Below, piece after piece: positions 56,745 through 64,000 of a stretch of DNA of 64,000 nt (position 1 is the first letter of the stretch; each line of letters opens with the position of its first letter). Origin of the DNA: Hoyosella altamirensis (GTDB taxonomy: Bacteria > Actinomycetota > Actinomycetes > Mycobacteriales > Mycobacteriaceae); contig NZ_JACHWS010000003.1 in assembly GCF_014191505.1 (NCBI RefSeq), positions 806,001-870,000 on the forward strand. The letters run 5' to 3'. A program made the position numbers and the translations under genes. Below the pieces are notes generated by a model. It was not told the DNA's origin. It saw only the letters and a program-made list of their open reading frames with translations, and did not search any database.

Positions 56745-57638
56745 ATGAACGCCGTGCTTCTCGACGGCAGAGCAACCGCCGAAGCCATCAGGGCGGACTT
56801 GCGGGTACGCGTATCCGCGCTCGCAGAGCGCGGGATCCGGCCAGGCCTTGGCACGGTTCTTGTCGGGAATGATCCTGGCAGTGCGGCTTACGTCGCGGGC
56901 AAGCACCGCGACTGCGCACAGGTGGGTATCGTCTCCCTCCGCGAAGACCTCCCGGCGGATGCCACCCGCGGAGAAGTACTTGCCGCCGTCGCCAGGATGA
57001 ACGAGGACCCACGCTGCAATGGGTTCATCGTGCAGCTCCCGCTTCCGCAGGGACTGGACGGCAACGAGGCGCTGCAGCACATTCTTCCCGAAAAGGACGC
57101 CGACGGTCTGGCTCCGGCCAGCCTCGGCCGGCTCGTGCTCGGCATGCCCGGCTCTCTGCCCTGCACACCACGTGGCATCGTTGAGCTGCTCCGCCGCTAC
57201 GGCGTCACCATTGACGGCGCGAAGGTATGTGTCGTCGGGAGGGGTGTCACCGTCGGTCGGCCTCTCGGCCTGCTACTGACCAGGCGCAGCGAGAACGCCA
57301 CTGTCACTCTGTGCCACACCGGCACGACAGACCTGGCCCGCGAGGTCCGTGCTGCTGACATCGTGATCGCTGCCGCCGGCAACGGCCACATGATCACGCC
57401 TGAGATGGTCAAGCCGGGGGCTGCTGTGCTCGACGTGGGGATTACGCGCACCTCCGAAGGGCTCGTAGGAGACGTGCATCCCGACGTCGCACAGGTGGCC
57501 GGATTCATTGCACCAATGCCCGGGGGCGTGGGGCCCATGACCCGGGCCATGTTGCTGACAAACGTTGTCGAGTCGGCCGAGCGAGCAATCGCAGGCGACG
57601 TGGCTTGCAGTCGTGTCCTAGTGGACATCCCGTCGTGA
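56745..57638 (+). CDS. folD: methylenetetrahydrofolate dehydrogenase/cyclohydrolase, copy 2
   Basis: 297 residues with the full FolD motif set: [63 protein letters not shown] and [12 protein letters not shown]. The catalytic Lys is in AGKHRDC. It is placed between dmg copy 2 and Rieske oxygenase 2 and handles the methylene-THF made by the former. A GGAGAG site precedes the ATG. It is similar to but clearly distinct from copy 1. Confidence 0.95.
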   Translation: MNAVLLDGRATAEAIRADLRVRVSALAERGIRPGLGTVLVGNDPGSAAYVAGKHRDCAQVGIVSLREDLPADATRGEVLAAVARMNEDPRCNGFIVQLPLPQGLDGNEALQHILPEKDADGLAPASLGRLVLGMPGSLPCTPRGIVELLRRYGVTIDGAKVCVVGRGVTVGRPLGLLLTRRSENATVTLCHTGTTDLAREVRAADIVIAAAGNGHMITPEMVKPGAAVLDVGITRTSEGLVGDVHPDVAQVAGFIAPMPGGVGPMTRAMLLTNVVESAERAIAGDVACSRVLVDIPS

Positions 57639-57697
57639 ACTCAGCCTTTTAGCCGTTCTGTTTTCCTCAGCCATTTCATCCTGCAAGGAGCACTAGC

Positions 57698-58870
57698 ATG
57701 ACCGTCACCGACTCTCCAGCGACCGCCGGGACCACCGGGGCTACAGCGACTAAAACCCTCCCGAATAGCCTCCTCCCTACCCTCCCCGGCTCGGCCTACT
57801 CGGACAGTGAAATGTTCGCCCGCGAGCAGGCACTTATCTTCGAGCAGCTGTGGTTCTGCGCCGTCCGCTCCGCTGACCTCGCCAAGCCGGGCGCCTTTAA
57901 GACCGTGCAGGTTGGCCGCGAGAGCATCCTCGTCACGCGCTCGCGAAAAGGTGAGGCGCGCGCCTTCTTCAACATCTGCCGCCACCGGGGCGCGAAGCTC
58001 TGCACCGCAGAGTCCGGTGAGGCGAAGCGTTCCTTCCAGTGTCCGTATCACGCATGGACGTACGACTTCGAGGGCAAGCTGATCGCCGCACCTAACCTCA
58101 CCAGCATGCCCGACATCGACCGCACCGAGTACGGGCTCCGCAAAGTCCATGTGCGCGAGTGGCTCGGATACATCTGGGTGTGCCTCGCAGCGGACCCGCC
58201 CTCATTCGACGACACGGTCATCAACGATGTGCGGACACGCCTCGGCGACGCGGAGTCACTCGAGCACTACGGTGTTGAAAACCTCGAACTGGGCAAGCGG
58301 ATCACGTATGACGTCAAGGCCAACTGGAAGCTCATCATCGAGAATTTCATGGAGTGCTACCACTGCGCGACCATTCATCCCGAGCTCACCGAAGTACTCC
58401 CCGAGTTCGCCGATGGGTTAGCCGCACAGTTCTTCGTGGGCCACGGTGCCCTCTTCGGCGAGGAGGTAAAGGGCTTCACCGTTGACGGCTCGGAGGGGCT
58501 GGACCGGATTCCCAATGTGACAGAGGAGCAGGACCGGCGTTACTACGCGATCACGGTCCGCCCGCAGGTCTTCATCAACCTGGTTCCCGATCACGTGATC
58601 ATCCACCGGATGTTCCCACTGGCGCCCGACCACACGATCGTCGAATGCGACTGGCTGTACCTGCCCGAGGTCGTGGAAAGCGGCAAGGACCTCACAAAGT
58701 CGGTCGAACTCTTCCATCGAGTCAACCAGCAAGACTTCGAAGCGTGTGAGCGCTGCCAGGCAGCCACAGATTCGCGTGTTTACGCCGACGGTGGCGTGCT
58801 GGTACCCAGCGAGCACCACATCGCTGAGTTCCACAACTGGGTCCTCGACTCCGTCAATTCCAAGGGCTGA
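57698..58870 (+). CDS. Rieske non-haem iron oxygenase, glycine betaine monooxygenase-like, copy 2
   Basis: 390 residues. The Rieske site is C94-x-H96 and C115-x2-H118 (CRHRG, CPYHAW). The iron-site segment NFMECYHCATIHPELTEV is identical to copy 1. The GCAAGGAGC ribosome site lies close to the ATG. Divergent N and C termini from copy 1 suggest either a paralogue with a different quaternary amine (for example stachydrine or carnitine-derived betaines) or redundancy. Last gene of the module-2 plus-strand run that starts with dmg copy 2. Confidence 0.9.
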   Translation: MTVTDSPATAGTTGATATKTLPNSLLPTLPGSAYSDSEMFAREQALIFEQLWFCAVRSADLAKPGAFKTVQVGRESILVTRSRKGEARAFFNICRHRGAKLCTAESGEAKRSFQCPYHAWTYDFEGKLIAAPNLTSMPDIDRTEYGLRKVHVREWLGYIWVCLAADPPSFDDTVINDVRTRLGDAESLEHYGVENLELGKRITYDVKANWKLIIENFMECYHCATIHPELTEVLPEFADGLAAQFFVGHGALFGEEVKGFTVDGSEGLDRIPNVTEEQDRRYYAITVRPQVFINLVPDHVIIHRMFPLAPDHTIVECDWLYLPEVVESGKDLTKSVELFHRVNQQDFEACERCQAATDSRVYADGGVLVPSEHHIAEFHNWVLDSVNSKG

Positions 58871-58891
58871 TAGCGCCATCCCCCAGCCCCC

Positions 58892-58959
58892 GATCCAGCT
58901 GCGGATGTCAACGAAACCCCCGGTTTTCGCGGGTTCTCGATGACATCCGCAGCTGGATT
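58892..58959. terminator. long imperfect hairpin between Rieske oxygenase 2 and cyp125 (repeat copy B)
   Basis: Arms of about 23 bases (58892-58914 and 58937-58959) pair with few mismatches; an inner AACCC/GGGTT stem lies in the loop. The arm core ATCCAGCTGCG and the following GTCAAC are shared with the hairpin at 9805-9872. It lies between convergent genes and fits a bidirectional terminator. Confidence 0.7.
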
Positions 58960-58984
58960 TTCGGCAGCGGCGGGTGGGAAGGGT

Positions 58985-60211
58985 CTATTCGTAGGCCACC
59001 GGGTAGTGCTTGATTCCGTTCAGCCAGCCTGAGCGCAGGCGCACGGGCGGTCCGACTTCACGGATGTTCGGCATTGCGTCGGCGATGGCCTTGAAAATCA
59101 GGTCAATCTCCAGCCGCGCGAGGTTGGCACCAATGCAGTAGTGCGTCCCCGTTCCCCCGAAACCCAGGTGCGGGTTGGGGTCCCGGAGAATATTGAACTT
59201 CTGCGGCTCCTCGAAGGCCTCTTCATCGAAGTTTGCTGACGCGTAGAACAGCCCGACGCGCTGGCCCTTTTTGATCGACTGCCCGCCGAGCTCGGTGTCC
59301 TCAGTAGCCGTGCGCTGAAATGCCGTGACCGGGGTTGCCCACCGAACGATCTCGTCGGGTGTGGTGCGCGGCTGCTGTTCCTTGAAGATCTCCCACTGGT
59401 CGGGGTGGTCGATAAACGCCTTCATGCCGTGTGTAATCGCATTGCGAGTCGTCTCATTGCCAGCCACTGCAAGAAGGATGACGAAGAAACCGAACTCTTC
59501 GGAGGCGAGCGACTCACCATCAATGTCGGCTGTGACGAGTTTGGTGACAATGTCATCGACCGGGCACTTTCGGCGGTCTTCGGCCATATTCCAGGCGTAG
59601 CCCATCAGTTCCGTGGACGCCGCGAGCGGATCGATATCGTATTCGGGGTCGTCGTATCCGATCATCTCGTTGGACCAGTCGAAGATTTTGCGCCGATCTT
59701 CTTGTGGAACGCCGAGCAATTCGGCAATTGCCTGTAACGGCAGCTCGCACGCGACCTGCTGAACGAAGTCGCCGCTGCCCTCTTTCTTTGCCTCATGCAC
59801 GATGCGCGCGGCGCGCTCCGTTAGCGCGTCCTGCAGGCCACTAACTGCGCGCGGGGTGAAGCCCTTCGCAATGATGCGGCGCGCCTTCGTGTGCACCGGC
59901 GGGTCCATGTTGATGAGGATGACCCGCTGAGCATCGATCTGATCACGTTCAATATCGCCGTTGAAGCGCATGATTGCCGTGTTCTCAGTCGACGAAAAGA
60001 TCTCAGGCTTCTTCGAGATGTCCTTGACGTCAGCGAGTTTCGACACTACCCAGTAGCCACCGTCGTCAAATCCGCTCACGCCCGCCGGTTGGGGATTCCA
60101 CCACACCGGAGCGGACTTTCTCAGCTCAGCGAACTCCTCGATCGGCACACGCTTCGCCCACAGATCAGGGTCGGTGAAGTCGAATCCTTCGGGTATGCGC
60201 GGTTCTCCCAC
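58985..60211 (-). CDS. cyp125: steroid C26/C27 monooxygenase, cytochrome P450 CYP125
   Basis: 408 residues from GTG 60211, chosen for its AGGAGG site; the longer ATG reading would start inside the KstR-like operator. Close agreement with CYP125: PEGFDFTDPDLW, ELRKSAPVWWN, FVQQVACELPLQAIAELLGVPQEDR in pieces, I-helix AVAGNETTRNAITHGM, and haem loop FGGTGTHYCIGANLARLE. It oxidises the terminal methyl of the cholesterol side chain to the carboxylate that FadD19-type ligases activate. Divergent from fadA5, as in mycobacteria. Confidence 0.95.
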   Translation of the reverse strand: MGEPRIPEGFDFTDPDLWAKRVPIEEFAELRKSAPVWWNPQPAGVSGFDDGGYWVVSKLADVKDISKKPEIFSSTENTAIMRFNGDIERDQIDAQRVILINMDPPVHTKARRIIAKGFTPRAVSGLQDALTERAARIVHEAKKEGSGDFVQQVACELPLQAIAELLGVPQEDRRKIFDWSNEMIGYDDPEYDIDPLAASTELMGYAWNMAEDRRKCPVDDIVTKLVTADIDGESLASEEFGFFVILLAVAGNETTRNAITHGMKAFIDHPDQWEIFKEQQPRTTPDEIVRWATPVTAFQRTATEDTELGGQSIKKGQRVGLFYASANFDEEAFEEPQKFNILRDPNPHLGFGGTGTHYCIGANLARLEIDLIFKAIADAMPNIREVGPPVRLRSGWLNGIKHYPVAYE

Positions 60212-60239
60212 ATCTGCCTCCTGGTCGTTCGCCCACAGG

Positions 60240-60253
60240 TATAACACGTTCTA
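60240..60253. promoter_or_regulatory. KstR-like operator for cyp125
   Basis: TATAACACGTTCTA fits TnnAACnnGTTnnA exactly. It lies 28 bp before the preferred cyp125 start. Confidence 0.75.
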
Positions 60254-60300
60254 CTATTGATAGGCGATACCCTACTCCGCCCGCACTCTAAGATCCATAG

Positions 60301-61515
<1,215 letters not shown>

Positions 61516-61533
61516 ATTAGTTCGCTGCCACAC

Positions 61534-61585
61534 GTGCCGGGAAACGCACACGTCTTGCCGATGAACGACGGTCGTTTCTCGGCAC
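61534..61585. terminator. hairpin between fadA5 and the zinc-ribbon gene
   Basis: Arms 61534-61546 and 61573-61585 (GTGCCG-GAAACG type) pair with one mismatch around a 26-base loop. It lies between two convergent stop codons, so it can end both transcripts. Confidence 0.6.
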
Positions 61586-61588
61586 ATG

Positions 61589-61882
61589 TCACGGCAAGAA
61601 GCGGTCAATTCGTCGCAGCACGGACCCGGCGGCCGGGTGTTCGTGCCACCCGCGGGAAAGCACTGCGTCGCGAGCGGACCGCGTGGCCGCACGGACGAGA
61701 GAACCTGGGGTCGGGAACACACGCTGACGGTCTGCTAGTTCCTTCGCACGCCGATACAAGTGCCGAGCACAGTCCGGGCACACTCCGGCCTCCGAGTGTG
61801 TGCCGAGGCGAAGGAAGTGATCTTCGTCTACGTCTCGTCCACAGCACCAGCACTGTGCGGCACTTTCTGGTTCCGGCGTCAT
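61589..61882 (-). CDS. small zinc-ribbon-like protein of unknown function
   Basis: 97 residues from the ATG at 61882 (GAGGAT upstream); an ATG four codons earlier is possible. Cys11, Cys13 and Cys14 (CWCC) and the later CPDC (Cys35, Cys38) probably bind zinc. The rest is basic and helical ([18 protein letters not shown]). I do not recognise the family. The composition and codon use match the neighbours. It lies opposite fadA5 and divergent from an SDR gene; no function is implied. Confidence 0.65.
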   Translation of the reverse strand: MTPEPESAAQCWCCGRDVDEDHFLRLGTHSEAGVCPDCARHLYRRAKELADRQRVFPTPGSLVRAATRSARDAVLSRGWHEHPAAGSVLRRIDRFLP

Positions 61883-62014
61883 GGGGACAATCATCCTCGC
61901 GTGCTTCGTGCGTGGGGCTGAAATCCTCCCGCTGAGCGGGCTATGACCTGGATCACCAACCCATTGCTCGATAGCTTCAGAACACTTACCAACCCCGCAG
62001 TCAGGAGCAGATCG

Positions 62015-62746
62015 ATGGGCAGGCTCGCAGGCAAGAATGCAGTAGTCACAGGCGGTGCACGCGGTATTGGCGCTGCTATCGCACGCATGTTGATCGATGA
62101 GGGGGCATCAGTCGCAATCGCGGACCTCCTTAGTGACGAAGGCGAGCACCTCGCAAGCACGCTCGGACCGCGAGCGCGCTATGTCAAATGCGATGTCACC
62201 TCGTCAGAGTCGTGGGACGAAGCACTGGCCTCGGCCGAGGATGCGTTCGGACCGGTCAATGTACTGGTCAATAACGCTGGCGTGGTTCAGCGCGAGCGGA
62301 TCGAGAACCTTAGTGAATCCGATTACCGGCGCGTGATCGACGTAAACCAGGTGGCGGTGTTTCTCGGCATGCGTGCGGTTTTGCCCTCGATGCGCCGGGC
62401 AAAGGGTGGATCGATTGTGAACATCTCATCGATTGAGGGCATTGTCGCGGCGCCCGAGATCATCGCGTATGTCGCGTCAAAGTGGGCAGTACGCGGCATG
62501 ACGAAAGCGGCGGCGCAAGAGTTTGGAGCGGACGGCATCCGCGTGAACTCGGTGCATCCCGGAGTTGTGGAAACACCTATGACGATCGGAAAGCCCGGCA
62601 TCGACATGATGGTGCAGGGACTCCCCGTGCCGCGCATGGGCCGCCCCGAGGAGATTTCAAGCCTGGTGACGTTCCTCGCGAGCGATGAGTCAGGCTACTG
62701 CACGGGAACCGAGTTCGTCGCCGACGGCGGCTACACATCTCGCTGA
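62015..62746 (+). CDS. short-chain dehydrogenase, FabG3 / 20-beta-hydroxysteroid dehydrogenase-like
   Basis: 243 residues from the ATG at 62015 (CAGGAG upstream). SDR motifs: TGGARGIGAAIAR, NNAGVV, catalytic Ser in NISSIEG, Tyr-Lys region YVASK, and SDESGYCTGTEFVADGG at the C terminus. The SSIEG and C-terminal block match the FabG3-like SDR at 4.1 kb, so the window holds two of this steroid-type subgroup. A steroid hydroxyl is the likely substrate. The gene stands alone. Confidence 0.85.
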   Translation: MGRLAGKNAVVTGGARGIGAAIARMLIDEGASVAIADLLSDEGEHLASTLGPRARYVKCDVTSSESWDEALASAEDAFGPVNVLVNNAGVVQRERIENLSESDYRRVIDVNQVAVFLGMRAVLPSMRRAKGGSIVNISSIEGIVAAPEIIAYVASKWAVRGMTKAAAQEFGADGIRVNSVHPGVVETPMTIGKPGIDMMVQGLPVPRMGRPEEISSLVTFLASDESGYCTGTEFVADGGYTSR

Positions 62747-62784
62747 CTCCCTCCCGCGCGACCGGGGTCTGAGGACAACCCCAA

Positions 62785-62814
62785 TATCCCTGCGCCGGGT
62801 ATCCCTGCGCCGGG
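62785..62814. repeat. tandem duplication of a 15-base unit
   Basis: The unit TATCCCTGCGCCGGG occurs twice in direct tandem (62785-62799 and 62800-62814), followed by a partial third TATC. It lies between two convergent SDR genes and probably arose by slippage. Confidence 0.8.
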
Positions 62815-62870
62815 TATCGGGCGGGACACCAGACTGCTTCTGGGTCCGCGCCCGCCTCCGGTCCCCTGGG

Positions 62871-63620
62871 CTACACGTGGGAGCCACCGTCCACCCTCAA
62901 CTCGACGCCTGTGAGGAAAGCGCCATCATCGGATGCGGCGTACGCGATGCTGCCTGCGATCGCGGCCGGATCACCGAATCCGAGCTGTGGCTGGATCCGT
63001 CCATAGAACGACGAATCGACGTCCTCCGGGAACGTCACGCCCGTCATCAGCGGGGTGACCACTCCGCCAGGTGAGATCGCAACGACGCGCACACCGTCTT
63101 GCGCCACTTCGGCTGCGAGGCTCAGCGAGAACGCCAGCACGGCTCCTTTGGTGGCAGCGTAGGCGGTCATGTAGGGGTGCGCGTGCGTCGCTGATGTCGA
63201 CGCGATGTTGACGACGACACCGCGCGATTTCCGCAGGTGTGGCATAGTTTCGCGACAGAAGAGGAACGTGCCCATCACGTTCACGCTAATGAGTTGCTGG
63301 AAATCACTCACCGAAAGGCCGTCGAGCGGAGTGGTCTTGTGAATGCCCGCGATGTTGGCCAGGATATCGATGCCGCCTAGCGTCTCGGCTGCATCGCTGA
63401 CGATCGACCGGACTGTGGCCTCGTCTGACACGTCGCCAGCGCGAGTGATGATCTGACCGGCGCCTGCCTCGATGACCGCTGTTTCGACCTCGCGAAGCCC
63501 CTCCGCATTCCGGTCAACCGCGTAGACGGCAGCCCCTTCCGCCGCCAGCCGTAGCACGGCCGCCCGCCCGATTCCGGTGGCTGCTCCTGTTACAAGAGCT
63601 GTTTTCCCCTTGAAACGCAT
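62871..63620 (-). CDS. short-chain dehydrogenase/reductase of unknown substrate
   Basis: 249 residues. Classical SDR: TGAATGIGRAAVLRLA, NIAGIH in place of NNAG, Ser in NIASTSA, YAATK for Tyr-x3-Lys, and GVELRVDGGSHV at the end. ATG 63620 or the adjacent ATG 63623 may be used, both behind GAAAGG. It is divergent from a TetR gene across a near-perfect dyad, so it is probably that regulator's target. It is not of the steroid FabG3 type, and the substrate is unknown. Confidence 0.85.
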   Translation of the reverse strand: MRFKGKTALVTGAATGIGRAAVLRLAAEGAAVYAVDRNAEGLREVETAVIEAGAGQIITRAGDVSDEATVRSIVSDAAETLGGIDILANIAGIHKTTPLDGLSVSDFQQLISVNVMGTFLFCRETMPHLRKSRGVVVNIASTSATHAHPYMTAYAATKGAVLAFSLSLAAEVAQDGVRVVAISPGGVVTPLMTGVTFPEDVDSSFYGRIQPQLGFGDPAAIAGSIAYAASDDGAFLTGVELRVDGGSHV

Positions 63621-63644
63621 CATAATTCATACCTTTCTCGATTT

Positions 63645-63658
63645 GATACAGAAGTGTC
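63645..63658. promoter_or_regulatory. candidate TetR operator between the SDR and the terminal TetR gene
   Basis: GATAC-AGAA-GTGTC is an imperfect dyad (one mismatched pair) 25 bp from the SDR start and 8 bp from the TetR start. Confidence 0.4.
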
Positions 63659-63665
63659 TACACTG

Positions 63666-64000
63666 ATGACAATGACGAGAATCGACCCCTCGACGCGCAC
63701 TCGGCACGCGATCCTTCAGGCCGCGGCATCAGCGCTGCGCAAACACGAGCGTGCCGGTATGGCTGATATCGCTGACGAGGGCGGGTTCGGACGGGCGACG
63801 CTGTACCGGTATTTCGCCAGTCGCGAAGAGCTTCTCGTCGAGCTGAGCCGGTTCGCCGCGCAGACGTCACTCGAAGCGCTTGACGAAGCCCGAATCGACT
63901 CAATTCCAGTTCCTGACGCATTGAGTCGCGCGACCCGCGCATTGCTCACCGTGGGCCGTGAACTCTGGACCGTCAGCACCCACCGCAAGGAACTCTGGCC
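63666..64000 (+). CDS. TetR-family regulator, partial (cut by window end)
   Basis: The first 111 codons are present. The helix-turn-helix reads ILQAAASALRKHERAGMADI and FGRATLYRYFASREELLVEL, normal for TetR. Start ATG 63666 or 63672; neither has a good ribosome site. It is divergent from the SDR gene and probably controls it and itself. The effector domain is mostly outside the window. Confidence 0.85.
   Translation, partial: MTMTRIDPSTRTRHAILQAAASALRKHERAGMADIADEGGFGRATLYRYFASREELLVELSRFAAQTSLEALDEARIDSIPVPDALSRATRALLTVGRELWTVSTHRKELW

Overview
The window is high-GC actinobacterial DNA. Gene content points to the mycolic-acid group (Mycobacteriales: Rhodococcus, Hoyosella, Gordonia or Mycobacterium relatives). 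It carries orthologues of the mycobacterial/rhodococcal cholesterol genes (hsaE, hsaF, hsaG, chsB1/hsd4A, fadE26-fadE27, fadD19, echA19, ltp4-ltp3, cyp125, fadA5), and several of their promoters hold sites fitting the KstR-type consensus TnnAACnnGTTnnA. The genus is a guess. I see no rRNA, tRNA, CRISPR array or transposase.

Two themes alternate. Steroid catabolism fills about 1-9.8 kb (end of hsaE, a ferredoxin, hsaFG, a KstD-like flavoprotein, two SDRs, the fadE26/fadE27 pair, a GMC oxidoreductase), about 29.1-41.3 kb (NTF2-like protein, ALDH, nitronate monooxygenase, fadD19; echA19; DUF35-ltp4-ltp3; CYP130-like P450 with its TetR) and about 59-64 kb (cyp125, fadA5, two SDRs, a TetR). An AAA ATPase gene and a CmtR/P1B-ATPase metal-resistance pair are embedded in the middle block.

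Glycine betaine catabolism occurs as two partly parallel modules. Module 1 (about 9.9-29.0 kb) has a BCCT transporter, Rieske oxygenase, Rieske ferredoxin, flavin reductase, IclR regulator, dimethylglycine oxidase, purU, GntR regulator, glyA, soxBDAG, a GcvH-like protein and sdaA. Read in order this is betaine -> dimethylglycine -> sarcosine -> glycine -> serine -> pyruvate, with released methyl groups captured on tetrahydrofolate. Module 2 (about 43.7-58.9 kb) has a second BCCT, IclR, Rieske ferredoxin, reductase, dimethylglycine oxidase and Rieske oxygenase. Instead of sox/gly genes it carries folate genes: two folD copies, folP, a metF-like gene, folC, pabB and pabA. This looks like local supply and recycling of the folate carrier.

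Regulation can be read in part. A 17-bp dyad, GTTGCG-N5-CGCAAC, lies before both ferredoxin genes, one Rieske gene, the second BCCT and the second dimethylglycine oxidase. At three of these it is tandem with a constant 19-bp offset. A palindrome TGATATATCA lies before the first dimethylglycine oxidase and before glyA and suits the GntR protein. Related hairpins sit at the two outer junctions where betaine genes meet steroid genes tail to tail. The first BCCT gene looks frameshifted at a run of seven G, and a decayed IclR gene lies beside the first ferredoxin gene.
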